From: Planctomycetota bacterium
GTDB taxonomy: Bacteria; Planctomycetota; UBA1135; GCA-002748355
Length of the DNA stretch: 64,000 nucleotides
Direction of reading: 5' to 3'
Assembly (NCBI GenBank): GCA_002748355.1
Contig: PDSF01000034.1
Location: forward strand, 1 to 64,000
Below are positions 25,324 to 35,300 of the stretch, in pieces. Positions within the stretch are counted from its first letter, which is position 1. The number at the start of each line of letters is the position of its first letter. Under the pieces are notes generated by a model, which did no database searches, was not told where the DNA came from, and saw only the letters and a list, made by a program, of their open reading frames with translations. Both the position numbers and the translations under genes were made by a program.

Positions 25324-25992
25324 ATGCCTGCCTCTCTTGCCAGCACCGACCTCGCCTCGATGGCCCTACTCGGCGCCCTCGGCGTAGGTCACTGCCTAGG
25401 GATGTGCGGCCCCCTGGTCCTGGCTTTCCCGGGACGAATGACCGGGCTCTCCCCCCATCTCTGGTACCACGCCGGGCGCATCGGTAGCTACAGCATGCTC
25501 GGGGTATTGATGGGCCTCCTCGGCGGGCTGCTCGCCCATCTTGGCGCAGTGGCGCGGCTGCAGATCCTCCTAAGCGGCTTCGCCTCCCTATTCTTATTGG
25601 CCTTTGGGCTGGCGCGCATTGGCCTGCTTCCCGAGCCGGGCCTGCTGCGAGTGCCAAGCCCAGCCCTGTCCAAGGGGCTGCACAAGGCCCAGGCGCTGGC
25701 CCATGAGGCGGGAGCCATCGGAATGTTCCCCTTAGGGGTCCTCAATGGTCTCTTACCCTGCGGCCTTTCCTACGCGGCACTGGTGAGGGCTCTGCCCGCA
25801 GGAGGTCCTGTAGAAGGCGGCGCCCTACTCCTGGCCTTCGGCCTGGGCACTGTTCCGGGGCTCGTCCTTCTCGGCAGCCTCGCCTCGGGCTTCTTCCGTC
25901 GCCACCGCAAGCTCTCCGACCTACTGGCGGGGATGCTGATGATCGGGATGGCTGTGGACCTAGGCGCGGCTGTGCTGCAAGCCTTGGCCTAA
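25324..25992 (+). CDS. SafE/DsbD_2-type membrane protein (sulphite exporter/heavy-metal family)
   Basis: The 222-residue protein has six predicted membrane helices and the family motif GVGHCLGMCGPLVLAF (residues 21-36); the paired Cys-X3-Cys (C24, C28) lies in helix 1. A second cysteine motif, LNGLLPCGLSYAAL, marks the duplicated half. The family (PF13386) is found with copper and cytochrome oxidase assembly genes. It is divergent from the NosL-like gene across 118 bases, which suggests a shared regulatory region and a shared copper or thiol function. Confidence 0.82.
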   Translation: MPASLASTDLASMALLGALGVGHCLGMCGPLVLAFPGRMTGLSPHLWYHAGRIGSYSMLGVLMGLLGGLLAHLGAVARLQILLSGFASLFLLAFGLARIGLLPEPGLLRVPSPALSKGLHKAQALAHEAGAIGMFPLGVLNGLLPCGLSYAALVRALPAGGPVEGGALLLAFGLGTVPGLVLLGSLASGFFRRHRKLSDLLAGMLMIGMAVDLGAAVLQALA

Positions 25993-26024
25993 GCGCTGGC
26001 TAAGGGGCCTTTTCTAACAGCCGG

Positions 26025-27557
26025 TTAGAGCATCCTCTTCGCCGTCACCAAAATCGCGTCGCACTCGCGCTCGCCTTCGGCATTCTCAAAGCCGGTCATC
26101 TGCCCGAGCACCAGGCTCAGAAAAGCCTCGGTGTTCTTTGGTGCGTGCTGGCGCACGAGCTTTTCGAAGCGTTCTACGCCGAAGCTTCTCCCCGTCTCGG
26201 TTTCGAACTCATAGCTCCCGACCGTCGTCATCACGATGCGGGTCCCCGGCGGCATTTCGACGGTGACTTCCTCGAGTCGCCGCTCGAAAACCGGGCCCTT
26301 ATCGAGGCCGAGGGCGAGCCCTTCTCCGTGCACGACCTGGATCTCTCCTGCGCGGCAGGAATAGAAGGGCGCAGGGTGGCCGGCGATATAGACCGTGGCC
26401 CGGCTCTTCCCCGGATCGAGGACGACCAGCTGGGCAGTGAGGTGCAGCCCCTTGCGCATTGCGCGGCTGAGCTGCCGATTGCTGCGGAACAGCGCTTCCT
26501 TCGGATCAACGCCCGAATCGATGTAGGCATGCAAGAGCGCCCGCGCCAGCATCGCCACCTGCGAGCCCAGTGCCCCCGTGCCCGAGCTTGAGGCCACGAT
26601 CAGAGCGATACGACCGCCATCGAGAGCGACCGAGTCATAAAAGTCCGCGACCCCTCGCCTTCCCTCGGCATGCAGCGCCGCGACTTCGAAGCCGTCGATG
26701 GTGGGCAGCTGCTTCGGCAAGAGCGCGTTCTTGAGCTGGGTCGCCATCTGCAGCTCGTTCTCGTGCTCGAGGACTCGCTCGTGCGCCTCTTCGCCCGCCG
26801 CGATGTTGTCGACCATGTCCTCGAGCGCCCGCGAGAGTAGCCCCAGCTCGTCGCGGCTCTTGATCGTCGAGCGATAGGAGAGATTGCCGCGGTTGACCCG
26901 CGAAACCGCCTGCACCAAGACTCGAAGCGGCCGAGTCATCTGCCCGGCAAGGACAAAGGCCGTGGCCACCAGCACGATCACGACGAGGATCCCCATCAAG
27001 AGCGTGAACTGGCGCAGGGAAGCGAAGTCCTCCTCCATGCCTTCTGCCGAGACGATCAGGTTGGCCCGCCCCGCGGCCAAGGAACGATGGTTCAGGATCG
27101 GCGCCGAATAACGCCGCGCCTGACACTTGAAAGAACCGGAGCGATAACGCCCCTCGGCGATCCGCAGATGGCCAACGGCATACTCTGTCCCCGCTTGGAA
27201 CTCGGACTCGTAGAGCTGCGCCGCGACACGCCCGTTCACCCCAGTGATGTAGGCGTTGTAGATCCGCTGCGGCGCCGCTTTGACGAAGAGCTCAAGCCGG
27301 GCTCCGGCCCCGGGCGCGGCCTTTTGCTTGCCCTTCTCCGTTTTGCCAAACCAGCCCTCGGCGCCACCGGCCGCCAGGCCACGCACCGTGTCCATGGCGC
27401 CCCGGTCGAAGCTGTCTTCGAGCACCGATCGCGCATTCGCGGCTACCGCCAGCGCGTAGAGCAAAACCATGACGATCGAAGCGGCGCTGGTGACCAGAGC
27501 GAAACGCATACCGATCCCGAGCTTGACCGCCTTCGTCCCTGGGCGTGCCCTTACCAC
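26025..27557 (-). CDS. Membrane HAMP-SpoIIE protein, predicted pseudophosphatase
   Basis: The 510-residue protein has a membrane helix at about 17-40, an extracytoplasmic region (about 41-184), a second helix at about 185-205, a HAMP domain (GQMTRPLRVLVQAVSRVNRGN and downstream), a coiled helix, then a SpoIIE/PP2C-like domain from about 285. In active SpoIIE phosphatases the metal is held by Asp in GGDYYD, DVSGKG and YTDG. Here D305 is kept (VADFYD), but the second site reads SSSGTG (S323 for Asp) and the third TTVGSYE (Val for Asp). The fold otherwise looks complete to the C-terminal CDAILV strand. This suggests a binding protein or decoy rather than a serine phosphatase. It overlaps pgpA by seven bases. 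One copy of the dispersed palindrome overlaps its stop. Confidence 0.82.
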   Translation of the reverse strand: MVRARPGTKAVKLGIGMRFALVTSAASIVMVLLYALAVAANARSVLEDSFDRGAMDTVRGLAAGGAEGWFGKTEKGKQKAAPGAGARLELFVKAAPQRIYNAYITGVNGRVAAQLYESEFQAGTEYAVGHLRIAEGRYRSGSFKCQARRYSAPILNHRSLAAGRANLIVSAEGMEEDFASLRQFTLLMGILVVIVLVATAFVLAGQMTRPLRVLVQAVSRVNRGNLSYRSTIKSRDELGLLSRALEDMVDNIAAGEEAHERVLEHENELQMATQLKNALLPKQLPTIDGFEVAALHAEGRRGVADFYDSVALDGGRIALIVASSSGTGALGSQVAMLARALLHAYIDSGVDPKEALFRSNRQLSRAMRKGLHLTAQLVVLDPGKSRATVYIAGHPAPFYSCRAGEIQVVHGEGLALGLDKGPVFERRLEEVTVEMPPGTRIVMTTVGSYEFETETGRSFGVERFEKLVRQHAPKNTEAFLSLVLGQMTGFENAEGERECDAILVTAKRML

Positions 27558-28093
27558 AAAAGCTCCTCGGCAAAGACCAGAGAGAGTGCCGCAACCGCGC
27601 CACCGGAATAAAGCGCCAGAACGACATCATCGAGCATGACCCCGAGGCCGGCGGGAGCTTTCTCGCAGAGCTTTCCGGGCCAGGGTTTGAGGATGTCGAC
27701 GATGCGAAAGGCGACAAAGGCCAGCCCATGCCCCAGGGCGCTGGGATGCCGCCCGCTCACCAAAACGATGATCGCAACCGTCACGAAGTAGCCGGCAAGC
27801 TCGTCGAGCACGATGGCTCCCGCGTCCTTCTTGCCAAACCAGCGCTCGGCCCAAGTCCCAAGCGCAATGCCCGCAAGGAGGCAGAGCAAGACCAAGCCGA
27901 GCAACAAGAAGGCGTAGCTACGGCCGACGACGAGGAGCTCGAAGACGAGCGCGAGCGCGAGGCCGCCCAAGGTCCCAAAGCTACCAGGGGCAAAGGGCGC
28001 GAGCCCCAACCCCCCCACCGTCAAAAGCAGGAGCTTGGCCCGATCGCCCAAGCTCGCAGTCGCGAAACGCCGGCTCTCAGAGTTCGAGCGCAT
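27551..28093 (-). CDS. pgpA: Phosphatidylglycerophosphatase A
   Basis: PgpA dephosphorylates phosphatidylglycerol phosphate, the step after PgsA. The 180-residue membrane enzyme shows APGSFGTLGG, KDAGAIVLDELAGYF, FRIVDILKPWP and LGVMLDDVVLALYSG, the conserved acidic and lipid-contact motifs. It overlaps pgsA by 17 bases, so synthase and phosphatase of one pathway are made together. Confidence 0.92.
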   Translation of the reverse strand: MRSNSESRRFATASLGDRAKLLLLTVGGLGLAPFAPGSFGTLGGLALALVFELLVVGRSYAFLLLGLVLLCLLAGIALGTWAERWFGKKDAGAIVLDELAGYFVTVAIIVLVSGRHPSALGHGLAFVAFRIVDILKPWPGKLCEKAPAGLGVMLDDVVLALYSGGAVAALSLVFAEELLW

Positions 28094-28652
28094 GCCACGC
28101 CTTTCGGAAGTAGTTGCCCCCCGAGAGCAGCGTCAGCAGCACCGAGAGCCAGAGCAGCGGTAGCAGCAGTGACTGCATCAGCGACCAATCGGCGCGGTAG
28201 CCCAGGAGCGCGCAGACGTAGGCCGACTGCGCAACCATCTTCCACTTGCCGAAGGGGTCGGCACCAAAGCTCTCCCCGCCCTGCTCCATCGCGCCGCGCA
28301 GGCTGGTAACCGCAAGCTCCCGGGCGACGATGACCAGAACCGCCCAGGCCGGCACGTAGCCATGCAGAGCCCCGTCCCTCATCAGCACGATCAGGATGCC
28401 GCAGACAAGAAGCTTGTCGGCGAGCGGATCCATAACCCGGCCGAAGCGCGAAACTTGGCCGAGCCGCCGCGCAACCATGCCGTCGACGAAGTCGCTTACC
28501 GCTGCGAACAAGACCAGCGCAAAGATCATCCAGTGACTGAAGCTGCCCTTGGGTATGGCTGCGGGCTCGATCAAGAGCCAGAGCATGGCCAAAAACACGA
28601 GGAGTATGCGCAGCAAGGTGATCGCGTTGGCGAGCTTCACGGGTCCTCTCAC
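28077..28652 (-). CDS. pgsA: CDP-diacylglycerol-glycerol-3-phosphate 3-phosphatidyltransferase
   Basis: PgsA makes phosphatidylglycerol phosphate at the inner membrane. The CDP-alcohol phosphotransferase signature is complete: DGMVARRLGQVSRFGRVMDP followed by LADKL. The 191-residue length and about six helices are typical. It overlaps rimO by four bases and pgpA by 17. Confidence 0.94.
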   Translation of the reverse strand: MRGPVKLANAITLLRILLVFLAMLWLLIEPAAIPKGSFSHWMIFALVLFAAVSDFVDGMVARRLGQVSRFGRVMDPLADKLLVCGILIVLMRDGALHGYVPAWAVLVIVARELAVTSLRGAMEQGGESFGADPFGKWKMVAQSAYVCALLGYRADWSLMQSLLLPLLWLSVLLTLLSGGNYFRKAWHALEL

Positions 28653-30010
28653 ACGGGGTCAACAATGAGGTCGTATTCGGCGACGCCGCGGACACGCACA
28701 TCGAGGAAGCTCCCCGAAGGATGCGCGCCGCTCACATGAACGCTGCAGTCGATCTCGGGGGCATCGGCAAAGCTCCGCGCGACCGATGCCGGACCATCGA
28801 AACCGAGGCTCTTCGGATTCGGGTGCTCGTGGTCGACAAGCACCCGGATCGTCTGGCCGAGCAGCGACTGATTCCGCTCTTCGATGTTGCGCTTCGACAG
28901 CTGCATGATCGCCTCAATGCGGGCGTTCACGAGGTCCTCGGGCACCTCGCCCTCAAGCCCGAAGGCTGGCGTCCCCTCCTCGGAAGAGTAGGGGAAGACC
29001 CCGAGACGCTCGAAGCGATACTCGCGGGTCAGCTCCAGCAGCTCCTCGAAGTCGGCATCGCTCTCGCCCGGGAAGCCGACGATATAGGTCGAACGCACAG
29101 CGATGCCGGGGACTTCGTCACGCAGGCGATGGAGGATGCGCATCACCTGTTCCTTGGACACGCCCCGCTTCATCGCCTTCAGCATCGGCGTCGAAATGTG
29201 CTGGATCGGGATGTCGATGTAGGGGACGACCTTGGGGTTTTCGCGCAGGCGCGCGGTGAGTTCCGGCCGCACCGTGTGGGGATAGGCGTAGAGCACCCGA
29301 AGCCACTCAATGCCATCGACCTCGGACAGAGCGTCGAGGAGCTGAGGCAGTAGGCGCTTGCCCTCTTGGTCCAGCCCGTAGGCGGTGCTGTCCTCGGCGA
29401 CGAGCACCAGCTCGCGCACTCCGGTCGCGGCCATGGCCTCGGCCTCGGAAACCAAGGTCTCGATCGGCTTGCTGCGCTGCCTGCCGCGGATCGCCGGGAT
29501 CGCACAGAAGGTGCATTTGTGGTCGCAACCTTCGCCGATGCGCAGGTAGCTAAAGGAGTTCGGCGTCAGGCGCAGGCGCGTCAGGTCGCTGTCGGCGCTC
29601 CTTAGGTTGCCGCCCTTGGCGTCGTTCTTGAAGCGATCGTCGCCGCCGCGCGCCAGATGATCGAGGAGCTGCGGCACCCGCGAGTAGTCGGTGATACCGA
29701 GGACGGCATCGATCTCGGGGATGTCCTGGCGCAGCTCATCGCCATAGCGCTGGGACAGGCAACCCACGACGACGAGCCCGCGCAGCCCCTCTTCCTTGAG
29801 CCGGGCCACATCGAGGATGGTCTGGATCGACTCTTCCTTCGCCGAGTCGATGAAACCACAGGTGTTGACCACGGCGACATCGGCATCCTCAGGATCGCGT
29901 ACGATCTGCAGCCCTTCACTGACCGCATGGCCGAGCAGAACTTCAGAATCGACGAGATTCTTGGGACAGCCGAGGCTGATCAGGGAGACGCGGACCGGGG
30001 CTTTCATCAA
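28649..30010 (-). CDS. rimO: Ribosomal protein S12 methylthiotransferase
   Basis: RimO adds a methylthio group to an Asp of ribosomal protein S12. The 453-residue protein has the UPF0004 domain with three cluster cysteines (SLGCPKNLVDSE, NTCGFID, VVGCLSQRY), the radical-SAM motif CDHKCTFCAIP, and a C-terminal TRAM domain ending in VRGVAEYDLIVDPV. The SLGCPKN start separates it from MiaB. It heads rimO-pgsA-pgpA; ftsK-rimO-pgsA proximity is a common bacterial arrangement. Confidence 0.95.
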   Translation of the reverse strand: MMKAPVRVSLISLGCPKNLVDSEVLLGHAVSEGLQIVRDPEDADVAVVNTCGFIDSAKEESIQTILDVARLKEEGLRGLVVVGCLSQRYGDELRQDIPEIDAVLGITDYSRVPQLLDHLARGGDDRFKNDAKGGNLRSADSDLTRLRLTPNSFSYLRIGEGCDHKCTFCAIPAIRGRQRSKPIETLVSEAEAMAATGVRELVLVAEDSTAYGLDQEGKRLLPQLLDALSEVDGIEWLRVLYAYPHTVRPELTARLRENPKVVPYIDIPIQHISTPMLKAMKRGVSKEQVMRILHRLRDEVPGIAVRSTYIVGFPGESDADFEELLELTREYRFERLGVFPYSSEEGTPAFGLEGEVPEDLVNARIEAIMQLSKRNIEERNQSLLGQTIRVLVDHEHPNPKSLGFDGPASVARSFADAPEIDCSVHVSGAHPSGSFLDVRVRGVAEYDLIVDPV

Positions 30011-30147
30011 GGCAGAGCGGGGAGAGAAAAGGGCGGAGAGTCTAACAGGACATCGAGGATGTCACACGGCAAGCGCAGACCCTAACAGACCCTTGGCAAA
30101 GTCTGGCAAGCTTAGACTCTGTTTCCCCGGGGACCGGACGGCGCTCC

Positions 30148-32232
30148 TCAGCTCCGCTCGCTCTCGGTGGCCTCAAGCCAGGCCTGCAAACTCATCAGTA
30201 TCCGCCAGGGGCCTGAGCCTCTCGGAGCAGCGATCGCACCTCGGCGCTCAAGCGCCCGGAGCATCTGCCGAGCCTTGGCATGATCGACACCGAGCTGACG
30301 CTGTAGCAGCGAGGCTGTCGGCCTGCGCGCCACGAGCAGCTTCTCCGCCGCCTGGTCCAACTCGGAGAAACTCAGAGCGGCCTCAGCGAAGAGCGCCTCT
30401 TGTTGCAGGGAACGCTTGCGTTCGTCGACGCGAGAACGCTGGCGCGGCTCCGGCGGCTGGGGTTGCAGCACGAAGGTTTTCTCCACCAGCTCTTCCGCAT
30501 CGCTGGGCTGCTCCTCGGCAAACTCCCTGGAGGCAGCTTCTTCGTCTGCGCTTTCTTCAGGGTCTTCCCTGCCGAGCGCCCGGGGCTGCTTGAACTCTTC
30601 GCTGGGGGAGGACTCTTCGGGGTCTTCTTCGCTGGCCTCGGCTCGGCGCTCCTCTCTCTCTTCTCTGCGTTCTTCTGCGCTCTGTTCCGAGGCCTCTTCC
30701 CCGCTAGCAGCAGCAAAGAGCTCGGCCTGATGGGGAATCTCTCGCTCGGCTCGCTCGGATTCATCCGTGCTTTCGTCAGCGGCATGATCAGCGTCAGCGG
30801 CTTCGTCAGTGGAGGCGACAGCACCCTCTTCCGTGGCTCCCGGAGCTTCCGCCTGGGCCATCGGAGCTTCCTGCTCGGCTCCCTGCTCAAGCTCCGGCTC
30901 GGCAGTCTCCGGCTCGACAGTCTCCGGCTCGACAGTCTCCGGCTCGCTCGTCCTCGCCTCCGGCTCCCCCCTCGCTTCTAGCTCAGGCTCGTCGCCACCT
31001 GACAAGAACTCGCGTTCGGCACTTAGGGCTTCGCGCCCCAGCTTCTCCGCGCGCCGCTCCAAGAGTTCGCGACGGCGAACTTGGCCTCGAGTTCGAGGCC
31101 CCTCGCGGAAGCCCCGCTCCGGGTCGGGCGACTCCGACTCGCTCTCGCCTCTTGCCGCCTCGCCAGCTTTCTCAAGGGAGAGCCCGCTATCGTCACCCAG
31201 CTCTCCAGCGAGGAGTTCATCGAGGGCCAAGCCCGCCTTCGCCAGCAACTCCTCGTCGTCGAGATCGGCAAAGGGATCGGCCTGGCTATCGAAGCCAAGC
31301 TGCTCCCCTCGCTCGGCCAAGATCGCTTGTTCGATCTCGTCTACGAGAGCATCCTCTAGGACCTGAGCCTCAGCGAGATTCTCAAGTCCCTCTACAGGCC
31401 CCCGCTGCTTCGCCGCAAGGCGGGCCAAGCGGCGGGCCCGCCGCTCTTCTCGCCCAGCCGCCGGCGATGGTGCCCCGCGGCTCACGTGCGAAGGCTTGGC
31501 GCTCCGCCGCTCTGCCAGCGCTGAGCGCGCCTCCGCCACGGCCACATCGACGAGCTGCGCCTGCCCAAGCCCGCTCGGCTCGGAAGACTCTGGTCTGGGG
31601 ATGGCCTGCGGTTCAGGCATCCGCGCTTCCGCTAGCGGCGACGGCGGCATCGATTCGACACTGCCAACGGCCAGGCTCAAGGACGGTGAGGCAGGGCCTT
31701 CCTCCTTCTCCTCGCCCCGGTCCAGGAAGCGCACGAAGAACCAATCGCTTGCCAGAAACAGGGAAAGTACCACCATCACCAGCAATACGACAAAGACGAA
31801 GGCCTCCCCGAAGAGGCCGCTCCAGCGGGCGCTGACCTGGGCGCCCAGGGTGCCACCGTGCCCGCCCAGCAGGGCGGTCAGGACCGACAGCGAAAGCCCG
31901 AAGAAGAACGAGGCTCCCACGCGCCGCCACGGGAAATAGCCATCGCTGCGCAGGAAGGCGATTCCTCCCCACATCGCGACCAGCCCAAAGCTCAGCACGG
32001 CTGGAACGAAGCCGAAACTGCGGTGCAAGAAGACGACGCTGCCTTGCAGCAGCCCGCCCGGATCCCCTAGCCCACCCAAGACATAGTGGTAGTGCAGGAG
32101 TGAAACGACGACGAAAATGCCGACCCCGACGCTGCTGAGCGCGAGGGCCGTACGAAAAGACTGCGGTTTCGGCTTATCCCCGCCGAGAGACGCGTCTCCT
32201 CCCTTAAGAGGATCCTTGCGAGGCTCGTTCAT
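30148..32232 (-). CDS. FtsK paralogue lacking the ATPase motor
   Basis: The ATG at 32232 has a good ribosome site (AAGGGGAAGTC). The 694-residue product starts with four membrane helices (about 25-170) arranged as in the FtsK 4TM domain, ending in ASDWFFVRFLDR, parallel to the AADWAFRDF of the neighbouring FtsK. About 180-600 is a charged, low-complexity linker rich in Glu, Ala and Ser with PETxE repeats. The C-terminal 75 residues form an FtsK-gamma-like winged helix (PTASLLQRQLGVDHAKARQM, then LERRGAI and ILMSLQAWLE), closely matching the GSATLLQRKLSVGYTRASRL region of the true FtsK next door. No Walker A, Walker B or other RecA-core motif is present. It therefore has the anchor and the DNA-reading domain but no motor. 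It lies just downstream of ftsK on the same strand, after 157 bases. Confidence 0.82.
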   Translation of the reverse strand: MNEPRKDPLKGGDASLGGDKPKPQSFRTALALSSVGVGIFVVVSLLHYHYVLGGLGDPGGLLQGSVVFLHRSFGFVPAVLSFGLVAMWGGIAFLRSDGYFPWRRVGASFFFGLSLSVLTALLGGHGGTLGAQVSARWSGLFGEAFVFVVLLVMVVLSLFLASDWFFVRFLDRGEEKEEGPASPSLSLAVGSVESMPPSPLAEARMPEPQAIPRPESSEPSGLGQAQLVDVAVAEARSALAERRSAKPSHVSRGAPSPAAGREERRARRLARLAAKQRGPVEGLENLAEAQVLEDALVDEIEQAILAERGEQLGFDSQADPFADLDDEELLAKAGLALDELLAGELGDDSGLSLEKAGEAARGESESESPDPERGFREGPRTRGQVRRRELLERRAEKLGREALSAEREFLSGGDEPELEARGEPEARTSEPETVEPETVEPETAEPELEQGAEQEAPMAQAEAPGATEEGAVASTDEAADADHAADESTDESERAEREIPHQAELFAAASGEEASEQSAEERREEREERRAEASEEDPEESSPSEEFKQPRALGREDPEESADEEAASREFAEEQPSDAEELVEKTFVLQPQPPEPRQRSRVDERKRSLQQEALFAEAALSFSELDQAAEKLLVARRPTASLLQRQLGVDHAKARQMLRALERRGAIAAPRGSGPWRILMSLQAWLEATESERS

Positions 32233-32389
32233 GACTTCCCCTTCAGACTCGAGATTTCGAGTCACCCTTGGGGCCATCCCGAACGGAGGCGGCCATGCAC
32301 GCCGCTCCCGGTCCCTGACCCCAGACTGTGCTAGCTTGGCACGCTAGCCAAAGGATGCAAAGCCTGAACAAATCCCGACCCTTTGCTGC

Positions 32390-35300
32390 TTAGCGGATCG
32401 CTTCTTCGTCCTCACCCTCATCCGCCGGAAGTCCTTCGTCTTCCTCAGTGGCCTCGCCATCCTCGAATTCTTCCTCGACGACCCACTCCCACTCCTCGCC
32501 GTCTTCGAGTTCTTCCTCGCCCTCTTCTTCCCATTCCTCGTCGCCTTCCGCGCCCTCGACGCCTTCGACATCCCAGGCTTCGTCGCTCTCCGCGTCCTCA
32601 GCTTCGTCGGGTTCTTCACCCAGCTCCGGCTCTTCCGCCTCCGCGGCGACGTCCACCTCTTCTTCCCAGGGCGGGACTTCGCTGTCCGAGTCCAGCGCCA
32701 GCTCAGAACCGGAGAACTCTTCGCTCTCCCCAGGCTCCGCAGCGGCCTCCCGCTCCAGCGACGCAGAGAGTTCCTCCGCCCCCTCCTCCAGCGGCTCGGG
32801 CGCATAGTCGTTCGGCTGGGCGAAGAGATCACCCTGCTCACACTCGGGCGCGGGCGGGCCGTGCATGGCCTCCCACTCTTCGAGGCTCATCATGACCTCG
32901 CGCGACTTGCTACCCTTGTGCATGCCGACGACGCCCTCCTCCTCCATCAGTTCGATGAGGCGGCTCGCTCGCGTGTAGCCGACCGAGAGCTTGCGCTGCA
33001 GGAGCGTCGCACTGCCTCGCTGCTCCTCGAGCACCACGCGCACAGCCTTGTCGAAGAGATCGTCCCGGTCGCGCGCCGAACGATTGCTGCCGGTCGGCGA
33101 CTGCATCAGCTCTTGCTCGAAGACCTGGCGACCGACCTTCTCCTCCAGGAACTCCACGACATCGTGGATCTCATCGTCGCTGACATAACTGCCCTGGGCG
33201 CGCACCAGGCGATTGGTGCCCGGCGGAATGTAGAGCATGTCACCATGACCGAGCAGCTGGTCCGCCCCGTTCGCATCCAGGATGACGCGACTGTCGATGC
33301 GGTTGCTGACCTGGAAGGCGATGCGCGTCGGTAGGTTGGCCTTGATCAAGCCGGTGATGACATCCCGGCTCGGCCGCTGCGTCGCCAGGATCACGTGGAT
33401 GCCAACAGCCCGCGACTTTTGCGCCAGGCGCTGGATCGAGACCTCGATCTCGGCCGCCGCCACCGACATCAAGTCGGCGAACTCGTCGATGACCAGCACG
33501 ATCTTGGGCAGCTGTGGCGGCGTCTCCTCGGGGTCATAGCGCAGCCCCAGCCTCTTCTTGAGCTTCGCTTCGCCAAGGGCGTTGTAGTCGGCGAGCTTGC
33601 GCACGCCAACCGCGCTCAGCAGGGCGTAGCGCTTCTCCATCGTCTCCACCGCCCAGGCCAGCACCCCGCCCGCCTTCTTCATATTGGTGACGACCGGGCA
33701 CATCAGGTGCGGGATGCTGGCGTAGTTCTGCAGCTCCACCATCTTGGGGTCGATCAGGATGAGCCGGCACTCGGCCGGACTCTTGAGCACCATGATCGAG
33801 AGCAGGATGGAATTGATGCAGACCGACTTGCCCGAGCCCGTCGCACCAGCGATCAGGAGGTGGGGCATGCGCGCCAGATCCTCCACCATGACCTTGCCGG
33901 CCACATCGCGGCCGAGGCAGAGCGGAATCTCGTGCTTGCTGCAGTCCTCCGCCTCGAGCAGCTCGCGCAGGCGAACGAAGCTGCGCTTCTCGTTGGGGAC
34001 CTCGACGCCCACCGTGTGCTTACCCGGAATCGGCGCAACGATGCGGACACTGAGCGCCTTGAGCGCTGCCGCCAGGTCCGGAGCGAAGCGGGTAAGGCTG
34101 GCGATGCGCTGGCCCTCGTCCACCTCAAGCTCGAAGACGGTGACCGCCGGGCCAGCCGAGATCTGGACCACGCGCGCGGTGACCTTGTGATTCTTCAGCC
34201 GTCGCTCGATCGCTTCGGCGCGCTCTTTGAGCGTGGCCTCGCTGGCGACCTCATCCCCAAAGTCGGGGGCGGCCAGCAAGTCGAAGGGAGGATACTCGTA
34301 GTCGGCGCCACCGGGCAGCGGCTCGGCAGGGCGCTTGCGGGCTTTGGGCTTCTGCGGAGTCTGCCGGTAGATGCGCGGGCTACGCGGGCGGGGCTTCGGC
34401 TTCTTCGCCAGCGCCACTTCCTCGCCTGCGGCTTCACTGGACGCCGCCTGCTCTGCAGGAGCATGCTCCTCAGCTGCGGTCTGCGCAGGAGTCTCGGCAG
34501 CATTCTCCAAAGCGGGTTCGGCGATCTCAGCGGCCTCGGCCGCAGGCTTGCCAGCAGCCTTTCTCCGGCCCCTCTTGGGCTTTGGCTCCTCGCTTCGCCC
34601 CAAGCCCTGGATTTCGGGTCCTTGGGTTTCGGGTCCCTGGATTAGGGGCCCCCGGATTAGCGGTCCCTCAGACACCCCCTCGTCACCCGCTTCCGCCAGC
34701 GCCGGCAGCGGCTGCGCACGCCGGAAGAACTGCGCGATCGCCGGCCCCAGCTGCAGGAAAGCCGCAAAGCCCCGGGAGAGACGCTGCGAGATACGGGTGT
34801 GCAGCGGAGAGAAATCGTCCGCCTGGCGCCGGCTCGCCACCGACTCCTGACGCTTCACCCAAGCCGAACGCAGATCAGCGACAAAGTCCCGAAAGGCCCA
34901 ATCAGCGGCGACAAAGAAGGCGATCGCCGCCGTCAGCAGCAGCAGCATGACCGCGCCAACGCCGCCAAAACTCGCGTGCATCTTGGGAGCAATCAGAGCC
35001 CCGAGATGCCCACCAAGGCCATAGGGAAGCCGGGCATTGGCGGCCTCAGACCCAGAGCCTCCGAGGAAGATCGTGAAGACCAGCATCAGGGCCGTGGCCC
35101 CGAAGGCGCGGGTTCCGGGCGAGCGCAGCTTGCGACCGAGGAGGAGCAGCAAGCCCCAATAGAGGCCGAAGGCAAAGAAGAGGAAGCTCGGCAGCCCAAA
35201 GCTGCACAGGAAGAAGCCGGCGAGGTGGTGACCCACCGCTCCGCCCCAGTTGGCCGAGGCGCCCGGCTCGACGGAGCTGTAGCTGAGCCCCGAGACGAAG

